A DNA stretch of 64,000 bases from Castor canadensis (Eukaryota > Chordata > Mammalia > Rodentia > Castoridae): the NCBI RefSeq assembly GCF_047511655.1, contig NC_133390.1, positions 168,474,083 to 168,538,082 on the forward strand, written 5' to 3'. How positions within the stretch are numbered: position 1 is the stretch's first letter; each line of letters opens with the position of its first letter. A program made the position numbers and the translations under genes. Below are positions 33,930 through 44,420 of the stretch, one piece after another. Under the pieces are notes generated by a model that was not told the DNA's origin, made no database searches, and saw only the letters and a program-made list of their open reading frames with translations.

Positions 33930-34740
33930 TCACTCAGTGTGCTGTTCTGTGTGACTGTGTTTCTGAGTAGGGCTGGGTTCTATGTCTTCTTACAGATGTG
34001 TGTTTCAGAAAGTGTGCTTCCTTTTCTATAAGCACAGCTGTGTGTGGGGCTTCAGTGTCCCTGTGTGGGTCTGGGTCCTGTAGTGGTGGCTCTCAGAGAG
34101 CTGGGGCTTTCTTGTGAGCAGTGAGTGAAGCTGTCTGAATATTGTTCACAGTCTGTGCTCAGGCTGTCCCATGGCTGTACCCAGGTAGAGTGGGCCCAGC
34201 ATGGTACAGTCTTCTTGAGGCTTTGTCTGTGGCTGTGCTGCTGGCTGAGCCTGTGTCTATCTCTTCCAGAGGTAGGGGGGCTATTTCCTGTGAGGGTACA
34301 AGCAGCTGTGTCCACATGGACATACTCTGGTGTGAGGCTGGGCCCACCATAAGCTGCTGCCAGTGGTAGGTGTAACCTGTGTAGTTGTGCCTGGAGATGG
34401 AACTGCGTTTGTGTGTGGGTGTGGCCAGTGTGTGTTGTGCCACACTTGTGTCAAGAGGTACAGCTGTGCCTGTGTGTGACTGGGTATGGATGCTGTCTGC
34501 GGGTGGATGTTGTCTGCTATGCACCATGTCTCTTGGTGGCTGTGTGCAGGGCCAGCTAAGCTCAAATGTGGGGCTGGGTTTGTGTGTACAGTGGTGTCCA
34601 CACATGCCACATCTGTGTATGTGACTATAGCATCATGTCTCAGGGCATCACAGTGTCCACACCCTGGCTCATGTCCATGTGGGAATGCGTGCATGGATGT
34701 GGCTGAGGTCAAGTGTGTGGTTTTGTCCAGGTGTACAGCT
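33930..34740 (+). repeat. TG-rich degenerate low-complexity region
   Basis: About 800 bp of 'tgtgtctg', 'gtgtggg' and 'ctgtgtg' variants with no clear unit length. The long stop-free frames here, including one running antisense into coding exon 2, reflect this composition. Confidence 0.6.
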
Positions 34741-34910
34741 GGGACTCCATCCAGGGCTATGCCTGGCCCCTGTGGGCACCTGGGCTCTGTCCCCATGCCC
34801 TGGGGCAGCCCCTGCCCTTCCCAGCAGCTCTTTTCAGGACTTGGCAGAATCCCCTTGGGGCACCTCCCCTTGGTCTCAGCCCTCTCCAGCCCCCAACACC
34901 TGCCACCCAC

Positions 34911-35205
34911 CTGTGGGTGACAGTTCTGCCACACTGCCGATGTAGGGGCCATGCAGGAAGCGTGGCTCACTGTCATTGATGTCTTGCACTTTGATGATGA
35001 ATTCTGACTCAGGCTCCAGGAGGCGGTTGGTGGCGCGATCTCGAGCCTGGGCCCGTAGTGTGTAGAAGGTTTTCTGCTCACGGTCCAGGCGCTCCATGGC
35101 ATGGATGTCACCTGTCAGCTCATCAATCAGGAAGATGGTCCCAGCACCCTCGCCTGAGATAGTGTACTTGATGGCTCCATCACCCTCGTCGGAGTCCGAA
35201 TGGAT
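34911..35205 (-). CDS. CDH22: CDH22 coding exon 2 (most of EC1, EC1-EC2 linker)
   Basis: This 295-bp exon enters in phase 0 and leaves in phase 1. The acceptor is CCTGCCTCCCCAG before ATC (Ile87). The donor is ACAG|GTGGGT. It encodes residues 87-184 and the first base of Gly185. [20 protein letters not shown] carries the first calcium-binding acidic loop of EC1. [18 protein letters not shown] (126 on) is the LDRE motif and following strand. DINDSEPRF (161-169) is the EC1-EC2 linker, with Ser-Glu in place of the usual Asn-x, as I recall for several type II cadherins. EC1 carries the strand-swap dimer interface, so this exon and the previous one determine adhesive specificity. The 295-bp length is the hallmark of this exon in classical cadherin genes. 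Confidence 0.96.
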
Positions 35206-35509
35206 CTGGGGAGGCAGGGAGGATGGCAGAGTGAAGGTCGGGCGGGGAGAAAGCTCCTCTCTGTCGACCTACTTGAGTCACATGGGGGAGGGGGAGGTGG
35301 GGTGCTGTTCCTAAGAACACTTCTCCTTCCACACACTCTGCCTTCAAGAAGACATGGAGGCTGGGAAGTCTGGTTTGCACAATCCCAGTCTCACCGTCCC
35401 TGGTCTGGAGTGTTTCACCAGCCTTCTATGGCCTTCTCTGCTTCAGCCTCATCCCTCATGAACCTTCCCCTGGGTACCCAGAGCCCTGACCCTCAGAGGC
35501 AGCTGTGAA

Positions 35510-35770
35510 CATGTCCTCCCTGTTTACAAACCTCCTATGGCTCCCCACCGCTTTAGAAAAAGTCTATGCCCCTTCCTTACCACTCTGTCCTGCAGTCTAC
35601 AGTGTCCTCAGGCTCCTACTTTGAGTGACAGTCCTTATTCTCTGCCTACTGAAAATTCACTCACCCTGCAAGGATTGGCTTGATGCCACCTCTTCTAGAA
35701 AGCTTTTCTGTACCCCCCCACTCCTCTCCGAGATCTCTTGGGACATCAGGCCACCATTATTGTGTTTGGC
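35510..35770 (+). repeat. L2-like LINE fragment
   Basis: 'caaacctcctatggctcccc', 'ctgcagtctacagtgtcctc' and 'ttctagaaagcttttctgta' in L2-like order. Confidence 0.5.
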
Positions 35771-36639
35771 CTTGTACAGTCACTGTACCAAGCTTCTCCC
35801 TGTGCTTGCAAATCACCCGGACATCTTGTTAAAATGCAGCTCTGATTCAGTAGATCTAGGGTGGTGGTCTGAGTTTGCATTTCTAACGAGCTGCCAAGCA
35901 GCTGGTCCATGATCTCACTCTGAGTTATGGGTGCAGAAGCTTAGGGTGACGTCTTGTGCACCTTGGAATAGGGAAGGTGGGCTTAGGACTTGGTGCAGGG
36001 TAGGGACAGGGAGCAAAGGGACAGAAGAGAAAAAGGAGTGCCTGCTGCATGCCAGGCATTGTGCAGACTCTTACAACAAATTCTACCAAAGTGGGTTTTG
36101 ATACCTGGTTTTATATGTTTCTTTGTTTTGATTTTTCATTTCCTTACAAGGATCAAAGAAGTGGGATGATTTGTTGGAGGTCAGACTACCAAAGAGCTGC
36201 CTGGCTTCTGAGCCTGGGCTATCCTATGCCATCCAAAAAGCCTTCACAGAGGGGCCCAGAGGAAAACACAGGCTGTGTGACATGGCCAGGCCTTGGCTCT
36301 GGCTTTATTCTCCTGTGTGTCTTTGTAGAAGGTGCTGTGACTCTCTGGGTCTGTCACTTCATTTGTAACATGGCAATCCTAATAGCATACCCTCTTAGAG
36401 GAGCTGAGGGGTTTACTGAGTTGACAATTCCCTAAGGCTCCTAGCAGCTGCCTGGCATAGCGACAGGTACAAGATTTAGCAGCCAGCATGGCAGGGGTCT
36501 ACCACGGAGGGGCTCTGCAGCAGGGACCTGCTGGGCCAGGCAGAAGCCCTGTGGTTGCTGGATCACGGAGAGGTCGGAGGGGTTGAGAGTTGGGGAAGGA
36601 TGGGGGAGGGACTATCTACCACAGGTGTGGAGGTTTTTC

Positions 36640-36735
36640 ACTTTTTTGGGGGGATGGGCAGTACTGGGGGTTGAACCCAGGGCCAAATGCTTGCTAGATA
36701 GGTGCTCTACACTTGAATCATCCCTACAGCCTAGT
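36640..36735 (-). mobile_element. ID-like SINE, reverse orientation
   Basis: T/G-rich run, then 'gtactgggggttgaacccag', 'atgcttgctagataggtgct' and 'ctacacttgaatcatcccta'. Confidence 0.7.
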
Positions 36736-36929
36736 TTCTTACTATTTCAACTAGTACAACAATACCTGTTTATACCAGCTGAAAGTCAGCCCTGCTTGAG
36801 ACATAAATGTCCAATAAATGGTACCTCTTATTATTGTATAACTAAATGTTCACTATACATAAGTAGGATTTCTTCTGTATCCACTGCACTGAGAACTTTT
36901 GGGGAAAGAAATCAGCAAGAATCTGTTTT

Positions 36930-37102
36930 CTTCTACTCAGGAGGCAGAGATCAGGAGGACTGCGGTTTGAAGCCAACCCTGGGCAAATAGTTCATGAAAC
37001 CCTATCTCAAAAAAACCCATCACAAAAAAGTGCTGGTGGAGCTGCTCAAGGTGAAGGCCTTGAGTTCAAACCCCAGTCCTGCAAATAAAGAAAAAAAAAA
37101 TC
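36930..37102 (+). mobile_element. 5'-truncated composite B1/ID-like SINE
   Basis: It starts inside the left unit at 'ctactcaggaggcagagatc', then 'gcaaatagttcatgaaaccc', 'gctggtggagctgctcaagg' and 'ccttgagttcaaaccccagt', ending in an A tail. Confidence 0.75.
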
Positions 37103-37369
37103 TGTTTCCTTGTAAACAGAAATACCCAAGACTTTACCAATGCCCAAACCTCCACATAGCCTCAGGATAGAGGAAAATCTATCCTGATGAAACTGGGGAC
37201 TTTGGGCGGGTCCCTGCTGCTACGCTTCCATGGAGATGGGATACTATTAAGACAGTCCCTAAGGCCCAGTGTGGAGCCCAGCTCCTGCAGCAAAACAGGT
37301 GCCTGTGAGTTCTCCACAAAGAGGGAAGAGAGCCCGCCCTCTGCCACATGGGAGGAGCTGGGGTGTAAA

Positions 37370-37730
37370 TTCTACTGGTAGAACTTTGTGTCTGAAAGGT
37401 GGATTATAGAAGTGCCATTTGGAAGATTGAATGGCCCATAAACATTTTCATATTTCATTAGTCGATTAATGGGCAACTCTCTCTTTTTGGCGAGTCTGCT
37501 GATTCTCAGCAGATATTGCGGGGAGTAAATGGAGGCGTCTGGTGGAACCTTTCCGGGTCCCCATCCTGTTATAGATTGCCCCAATTAATGCCTGTCCTGG
37601 GCTCCACCAAGAAGCCTTCTTCCTGTCCAGTTACTGTTAATAGATTTCTCATAAGTGGCTGGATTGTAAAAACCTCATAACTCAGTTTAATGCCCCCAAT
37701 AAAATTATCTCAGGACGTCAGCCCTGAATC
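37370..37730. promoter_or_regulatory. AT-rich unique block, candidate developmental enhancer
   Basis: About 360 bp without repeat signature. Motifs include 'cccataaacattttcatatt' (forkhead core AAACA), 'cattagtcgattaatgggca' (homeodomain ATTAAT), 'gccccaattaatgcctg', 'gttactgttaatagatttct' and 'ccccaataaaattatctcag'. Rare intronic CpGs ('ggcgagtctg', 'attgcggggag') are retained. These are features of deeply conserved non-coding elements, but no alignment was possible. Confidence 0.45.
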
Positions 37731-39949
37731 ACTGGCAAAGCCGGGGATAGGAGGCCTGTCTCTCCTGCTTGCTGTTTATGCTCTTCTTCCACCATTGCAT
37801 GGAGGCGATGTGGTGGGAGAGGGGACATCTGGCCCATCTTGGGGCACCTCCACCCACTTCCCAGTCAGACCCCCAGTACCTGCTTATTTAATCAGCAGTG
37901 TGGTGGAGCAGATGCCCTGGGGGGGGGTGGGAGTCAAATAGCTGTAATCTTATTGTTCTTTGCCATTGCCCTAGGAAACACAACTGATGCTGTTTCTAAG
38001 ACGCAAAAACAGACAGACATTTGCTCTGTCACACATCTAAGTGTGGGAAGCCAAGCTCTTGACTCCACTACCCTGTTGTGTCCACGGGCTTGTTAATTTT
38101 ACCTCTTGGAGCCCTGTTTTTGCACCTGGGAAATCAGATCCTGCCTTACCTGGCACAGGTAAGGATTACATAGATGCATGTTGGCATTGACCTAAGACTC
38201 TGTCCAAGGTTGCTCTCCTCCCTGTCTCCTGGGTCTCCATGATGTCTCTGAAGCCCTTGACATTTTCACTCAGACTTCAGGTGGGGAATCACTTCTCAGT
38301 GAGGAGTGGGAAAGAGGGAGCAGAACCTAGCAGTGATGTCATCGATGTTCTTCTGTGAAGTGTGACAGAGTTCATTCTGGGGCCCAGCGACTGCTCTCTG
38401 GGGACTGCAGAGTCAGACAGGGCCAATTGGCATGGGTGGAAGCTAAGAGGTCGGATCTGTGGATTTGGACTGGGCTGGGTCCTGGATTCTAGTGGAGAGG
38501 GAGTGTCTGGCTGTGCCCCAGGAACAGTTCTTCCCCATTCTCAGCTGTGAGTGGAGGCTGGGTTCTGTTTTCATTTACTGAGCACTTACTATGTGTCAGG
38601 CACGCTGCAGGCTTTCTGCAAAACATTAGCTTGGTATTTTGGAGTGTGTAAATGTATCTGCATTTTCCAAGTGAAGAGACTGAAATGGGCCTAGGTCTGT
38701 TTGATTGCAAAGTCCCGGTCAGTCCCTCCTCAGCCTCTGGGAATCTGGTCACAATATCCCTAGCAGAGGATGAGAGAGAAAAAGGGAAGGAGGGCTGCAG
38801 GCTGTCATTGAGTCACAAGCCTGGGAAGTGGCTAGTCTAGACACCAGTCTTCGCCCTGCACCCAGCAGGCCCAGTCATCTCTCTGAGCCTCCACATCATC
38901 AATTGGAAAAGGAGCTCAAAGCATAAATGAGGAGCGATAACGGACTTTGAAGGCAGGAGCTGCTGGGTGCCAGTTGCAGCTTTGCCACTGATGGTTGCAG
39001 GGCCTGGGCAAGAGGCTACCCATCTTGAGCTTCAGTCTTCTCATCTGTAAATGGGATCAACTTGCTTCCCCATGGATACAGAAAAGGCTCCTGGTGCACA
39101 GCAGGTGTTCCCTGTAGATTAGTCCCCCTTGCCTGCTCTGATCTCAGAGGGGACTCCCCTCCACTAGGGGCTGCCTGGTTTACCCTCTGTTTCCTGACCC
39201 AAGGACCTTAGACTCAAATCCTGACTCTCTGGCAACCAGGGCCTCCATCCAATGCCTTTCTGTCTTTCAAGCTGCTTGTTTCCTCCTCCAGGCAGCCCTT
39301 TCAGATCCTACCCATTTGTTGAAGAGACCTCGCCTACGCTGGACCCCATCCCTTGCACATACCTCTCTACTCCACACTGCCTGAGTGTCTCAGTGTTGCT
39401 TATCAGTGTCCCTGGCTGTCATGGGCTGAGGGGCATGGACTAAGTTTGACTTGCTCTGTCCTGGCTCCTATGCCTGGCACAAACACAGGAAGTGTGGGAG
39501 TGCTGAGTGTGCACAAGTGTGAGCGGGTGTGAGTGCAAGTGTGAGACTGCAAGCTCCTTGTGGCTGCTCATTCCTGTCTCTCCAGCACCAATAAATGAAC
39601 AATGAATAATAAAATATGCAACTGCCACTGGAATTCCCCAGCTGTCTTCTGGGATTTCTGGAGGTCCCAGTCACTGTTCACATGGCACATGACTGCCCAG
39701 TCACTGGGCACACATGAGCTAGATAAGGGACAGTTACTGACACCTCTCATGTTCCAGGCACAGTTGTAGACATTTTACCATTATCGCTGGACACCTCAAA
39801 TAGATCCTGTGACTCAGAGACTATGCTCTTCAATTTGGGCACAGAGTGGGCCCAAATTCTACCCAAAGCCACACAGCTAACAAAAGGCAGTCCTGAGGCC
39901 GGAATTACTATTTCATCAAGTGTGGCAGGCCCCAGGGAAGAAACCCCCA

Positions 39950-40450
39950 CCGCAGCCCTGGATCATAAACAACAAGGAAAACATGAGAGTGATGGTTTCT
40001 CATCCCAGGGGGCTGAAAACTGGGATTTACGAGGCCATTAATTACTTCCTCCTAATTAAATCAAAATTAAATGCGAGCAGAGGTACGTTTTCCTTATTAA
40101 AGACAATTAAACGGACAGCGAGGCTACGCAAATAAAACGAGTCCAGGATTTAAATGGAAAGCAAATCAAATAAAAAACCTCCCCCGGAATGTGAGGGGTC
40201 CGTTGACGCCAGCACTACTCGTAAACCAGGAGTTCATCAATTTTCTTTAAATATTAGCAACTTAATTAAATCCACTCTCCTCCCTACTCTAATCCTGCCA
40301 TAGATCTAAAATAGATTTCGCCGCCCACAGTCGGTCATAATGCTGACCCCAGAATTCTATCTTTTTTAAAAAAATTAAAAATCCTACAAAATCCACATCC
40401 AGCTGACAGAAGCCCCGGGGGAAATTACAGTTCGGAAAGGGATTAGTCAA
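39950..40450. promoter_or_regulatory. Homeodomain-motif-dense unique block, strong enhancer candidate
   Basis: About 500 bp, AT-rich, repeat-free, with TAATTA at 40039-40044, 40053-40058 and 40263-40268. It also has several ATTAAA/TTTAAAT motifs ('tcaaaattaaatgcgagcag', 'gacaattaaacggacagcg', 'gatttaaatggaaagcaaat'), 'gctacgcaaataaaac' (octamer-like) and several retained CpGs. It is the most motif-dense stretch in the window and the best candidate for a conserved neural enhancer of CDH22. Confidence 0.5.
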
Positions 40451-41099
40451 AGTACCCAGGTTTTACGGAAATGCTGGGAGGTCGAATTAGAGGTGGGTGT
40501 TTTGAAAAGGTGAGGGGAGGTGGCCGGTTCACTGGCCAATGGCTCAAGGCCGCAGAGGGAACCGTTGGTGGGGCCTCGGTGACAGCCACGGAGCCCAGAG
40601 GTTCCTGTGGGTGCCAACAGGAGCCTGGCGGTGAGTGATGGAGGAGGCGTGTGTGAAATAGGTTACTGTTGGGCGCCCGGGGTTCTCTGCCTGGTGCTGT
40701 TGCTAAGCTACCTTTGGAATTCGACAAGGACGGATGTTTAGAGCGGCTCCCTGGGGTGGGGGACCAGGAAGCGGTGAATTCACTGAAACCATAGAGAAGT
40801 CCTTTCTCATTGAAGAGCCAGGAGTATGGCGTGACTGCGTGTGCATGCATGCGTGCGTGTGCACTCACAAGAACTTGGACCTGCCGGGCTCGGCTGGCAA
40901 GGGGATGGGTGACTTTTAAACCCCCAAGCTCACATTCTTAGGGTGGAGTGGGCTACTGACAGCCTCCCTCCAAGTAGTGGTGAGAAACTAGGATGTTGTG
41001 GTGCCAAGAAGACTTCTGGGACCTGGGGACAGGTTCCTAGAATGTGGGTAGATGGTGTACTCCAGGTGGTGGGTGTATCAGGTAAAACTTGCAGTAACA

Positions 41100-41270
41100 A
41101 AAGCTGAAATTTACCAAGTGCAGAACCAGATCCAGAGGCTGGTCTAGGTTCCTGACTTAGGCTAATTCATCAATTCTGCACCACAACCCCTTGAGGGGGA
41201 CCTAGCGTTAGGCCCACTCAACAGAAAAGAAAACTGAGGCACAGAGAAGTTAGAGAATGTCGCCAAGGAG
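41100..41270 (-). repeat. MIR-like SINE, reverse orientation
   Basis: 'aaatttaccaagtgcagaac', 'cttaggctaattcatcaatt', 'gaaaactgaggcacagagaa' in reverse MIR order. Confidence 0.55.
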
Positions 41271-41502
41271 AGACGATGTGAGCATATATGTTTAGCGCCC
41301 CCAGCCACACACAAGACCCCCTTTATAAGAAAGTGTGAAGGGGTGCACACCTAATTAGTATAGAGAGTGATCAATATACCTGGAGAAAATGGATAAAAAC
41401 CTCAGACCACATCACTTCTCTGGCACCCTCTCTTGGGACCCCCATCTAGCTCTGGGATCTCCTCTCTTTGCTACTTTTCTATTTCAACAAACGCTCCTGC
41501 TT

Positions 41503-41504
41503 TA

Positions 41505-41535
<31 letters not shown>
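41503..41535 (+). repeat. (CA)n microsatellite
   Basis: About 16 CA units with one TA interruption, located directly in front of a SINE. Confidence 0.95.
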
Positions 41536-41546
41536 GCAAAGTGTGC

Positions 41547-41880
41547 AGGGATACTGGGTGTGGTGATTCATGCCTGTAATTCTAGCTATTTGGGAGTTGG
41601 AGACTGGGAGGATCAAACTTCTAGACCAGCCCAAGCAAAAAGTTAGCAAGACCCCAGCTCAAGAAAACAAGCCAGGCGTGGTGGTATGCACTTATGCTCC
41701 CAGTTATTTGGGAGGCACAGATAGGAAGACTGTGGTTTGACACCAGCCTTAGGTGAAAGGCTTAAGACCCTATCTGACAAATAACCTAAAAGCAAAATGT
41801 ACTGGAGCGGTGGTTCAAGTGGTGAGCTCTTTCTTGCCTAGCAAGTACAAGGCTCTGAAACCTAGTATTGCCAAAATAAA
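41547..41880 (+). mobile_element. Tandem B1-like plus composite SINE
   Basis: A first 7SL-like unit ('gtggtgattcatgcctgtaa', 'cttctagaccagcccaagca') is followed by a second ('ccaggcgtggtggtatgcac', 'ttgacaccagccttaggtg') and then an ID-like unit ('ggagcggtggttcaagtggt', 'gcctagcaagtacaaggctc'). Confidence 0.7.
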
Positions 41881-42987
41881 AGGGGGGAGGTACGGGGCCA
41901 AATGTTTGCACAGACAGAAACTTCTTCCTCCTTGCATCGATTGCTTTTCTGGAGGTGGCCTTGAGAGCAAGAGCGAGTGGGGTCTTGGGGTGAAGTGGGT
42001 GGAGGAAGAGAGTGACAAGCCCAGTATCGGCAGTGATGGTGAAAAGGCTGTGTGAAGAAAGGCGAGGCCCTCACACAGAGCCAGATGCTTCATGTGGACC
42101 CTTGATTTGAAGTGGGCGAAGAGCCAGGGTCCCAGCACCTGATTTCTTGGTTGAGTATGTCCTCATGTGGCATCATCTTTCCTGCACCTGGGCCTCAGTT
42201 TCCCCTTCTTGCAACGAAAGGACTTATTAGGACCTCCATTGCCATCAGACTGTGCTCAAAGATATGGTGTGGAACTTGGAGCGAGCCATTGAGACGAGAG
42301 AGTCTGGGTGGACACAGATGCGAGCGAGCGGCCAATCAGTGGCTGGTTTTGTTTCTCTTTTCAGGGCATCGGTGCCTGGGCGGCCTCCTCAGAGCTCCAG
42401 CTGTCGGGCTGACTACCTCATGTGACCTCTAGGCAGATATCTGAGTCCTCACAGGTTCTCTGGGGGTCCCCTGGACCATAGAGGCCTCAGCCAGGTCTGG
42501 AAAATCAGCCTGGGACTGGCCTCCTCTCCAGCTAAAGCACTTGCCCACTCCATGACTTGGCCCTCCGTGGCCCTCTCTAACTTTGGTCTCCTTCCTGACA
42601 AAAGAGAACGATGATTTCTTCCTGGCAGTTTGAAGGGTAAGTACTTTTTGTGGGAATAATCAAATCCAACCACAAACAAACAAGCCGCAAGCCCAACACT
42701 GTATGTGCCTGGTTGTCTTTTTAATCCTCAATAACCTCAGGAAGTGGGCCCGTGGGGCCCCATTTTTACAGATGGAGAGATGGAGGCTGGGGTGGGGGGT
42801 GGGGGGCCAATGGGGAACGGGTTGGCAGGACCAGGCCTCAGACTCCATGTGCCTGGCTCCAAAGCTTGTGTTCTTAGCAAACTGGCTGTGAGTACATGTT
42901 CTTCCTTCCCTACTCTGAACACCTTCCTCCAGCCCTGACAGAGGGTAAGCAGTCCCATTCCAGCTCTGCCACTAGGTTGATGAAAAT

Positions 42988-43203
42988 TGTTTTTTTGGGT
43001 GGTGGTACTGGGGTTTGAACTCAGAGTCTCATGCTTGCTAGGCAGGTGCTCTACCACTTGAGCCATGTCCCTACCCTTTTCTGCTTTAGTTATTTTTGGG
43101 ATAGGGTCTCAGTTTTTGCCCAGGGATGGTTTCAGACCAAGATCCTCCTACCTATGCGTCCCAGTAGCTGGAATTATAGGTGTGAGCCACTGTACACAGA
43201 CAA
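42988..43203 (-). mobile_element. Composite ID/B1-like SINE, reverse orientation
   Basis: 'ggtggtactggggtttgaac', 'catgcttgctaggcaggtgc', 'tctaccacttgagccatgtc', then 'gggatagggtctcagttttt' and 'attataggtgtgagccactg'. A nearly full-length copy. Confidence 0.8.
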
Positions 43204-43789
43204 GGTTGCTGGACAATCTTGAGCAAAGCCCGAAGCTCGCCAAGCTCCATCTGTCAAATCCTCACTTTGCTCACTTGTGGGAATTGATTTCAGCCATGTG
43301 CATGGAGGGGAAGGAAGCCAAGGACCAGGGACTGCCTCGCCTGAAGCACGGAGCACATCCTGACTTTCCTCCTGTCCTTATTAAGGATCCTGGTCCCTGA
43401 GGCTCAGGACCACAGGGCCTTCCCTTCAGAAGGGCGTCAGACCCTTCCTGTGGCTGAAACCCAGAGACAGTGTGGCAGTAGGACCAGAGCTTTGCAGTGG
43501 CTGGGATGGAGTCTGGGCTGACCCCAAGCACACAGAAGCCACTGAAGCATTTTGGGCTGAGTGGCCAGAGGACCAAGTGACATCATCAGATTTGCACCCA
43601 GGGAAGGAAGGATTGGGGTCCCTACTTAGGCTCTCTCTTTTCTTAGGGAGTAAAAGGGAAGGAACTGGGAAGGGGGCCATAGGGCAAGTGGGGCTCATGA
43701 CCCAGTTGTCTGCCCTTGGTCCGGGAGCCGCTGTGGATGGAGGCACTTGGGGGCAGGGTGCTGGGGTGTCCCGGGGGCTGGGGGCTGGA

Positions 43790-44420
43790 TGCCACCTTAC
43801 CTTGCCCACATACAGGGGTTCGGTGCCGGTGTACTCCTCCACCACGAAGAACTGGTTCCACACCCAGCCGCGCTTCACGCGGCCTGCGCCCAGCACGCTG
43901 TCCTGGCGGGCCCCGGGTGACAAGGACGACGATGACGACGCTGGGGCGGGGGTGCCCGCGGCCCACAGGCGCCCCAGCAGCGGCGGCAGCAGCAGCAGCA
44001 GCGCGGGCGACAGCGCGGCCCCCGCCCGGAGCGCCCGGCCGTCGGGCCGCGGCCTCATGCTTGGCTGCGCGCCGGGCCCAGGAGCATGGACGGGTGGCAC
44101 CCGGCTCGGTCCCGGTCCCTCGACGGAGCGAGCAGCGCCCGTCACATGGTGGCCTCAGCGCGGCCGCCGGGACGCCGCCCCCGACGGGCCACCCGGACGG
44201 CCCGCGGCCCCCAGCACCGCGCAGCCGGGGAGGGGGCGCGGCCGCAGCCGGGCATGGACAGCCGCGTCCCCGCCCGCGCCCCCCTGGCCGCGCCCCCCCT
44301 AGCGGGGTCACCAGGCAGTGTCCCTGCAGCTCCCGAGCGCGCTGAGCGACATGGTCTCCGCGCAGAGGATGCGGAATGGAGGCCAGGCGAGTCCTTGCAG
44401 GAGGGCTAAGAGTCGGCCTG
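43790..44420. promoter_or_regulatory. CpG island spanning the first coding exon and leader
   Basis: This 600-bp stretch is very GC-rich with dense CpG, especially at 43.9-44.35 kb, and is the largest such block in the window. It covers the start codon. It could be the promoter of a transcript beginning here or an exonic CpG island downstream of a non-coding first exon. Confidence 0.8.
43801..44058 (-). CDS. CDH22: CDH22 coding exon 1 (signal peptide, short propeptide, mature N terminus)
   Basis: This 258-bp coding part is exactly 86 codons. The ATG at 44058-44056 has A at -3 and starts [13 protein letters not shown], matching the CDH22 N terminus I remember. Residues 10-34 form a leucine-rich signal peptide ([17 protein letters not shown]). 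A low-complexity Ser tract follows at 41-45. The convertase site RVKR is at 60-63, and mature protein begins [13 protein letters not shown], with Trp65 and Trp67 equivalent to the W2/W4 strand-swap residues of type II cadherins. Only about 29 residues lie between signal peptide and RVKR, far shorter than the propeptides of most classical cadherins. The donor is AAG|GTAAGG. The leucine run is coded by a pure (CTG)5 stretch interrupted by CCG codons, so its length may vary. Confidence 0.95.

Larger units (their letters stand above)
23031..34910 (-). other. CDH22 intron between coding exons 2 and 3
   Basis: This 11.9-kb intron has no supportable exon. It holds unique AT-rich blocks (23.7-23.9, 24.1-24.3, 27.83-28.04 and 31.62-31.88 kb), an RFX-like half palindrome at 29032-29043, SINEs at 25.84-26.14 and 27.05-27.24 kb, L2 fragments near 31.0 and 33.0 kb, and an 800-bp TG-rich degenerate region (33.93-34.74 kb) next to exon 2. 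Confidence 0.85.
35206..43800 (-). other. CDH22 intron between coding exons 1 and 2
   Basis: This 8.6-kb intron has no supportable exon. It holds an L2 fragment near 35.6 kb, SINEs at 36.64-36.74, 36.93-37.10, 41.55-41.88 and 42.99-43.20 kb, a (CA)n repeat at 41.5 kb, and two long AT-rich unique blocks (37.37-37.73 and 39.95-40.45 kb) that are the strongest enhancer candidates in the gene body. Confidence 0.85.

Noticed and set aside
34281..35111. 276-codon minus-strand frame over TG-rich DNA and exon 2
   Set aside because: It is not in the cadherin frame and arises from degenerate TG repeats. The real exon in another frame explains the conserved part.
43472..44345. Long plus-strand open frames (up to 276 codons) over the first coding exon
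   Set aside because: They are antisense shadows of a very GC-rich exon and leader. Composition is Pro/Arg/Ala-rich with no domain, and the minus strand carries the clear CDH22 exon.
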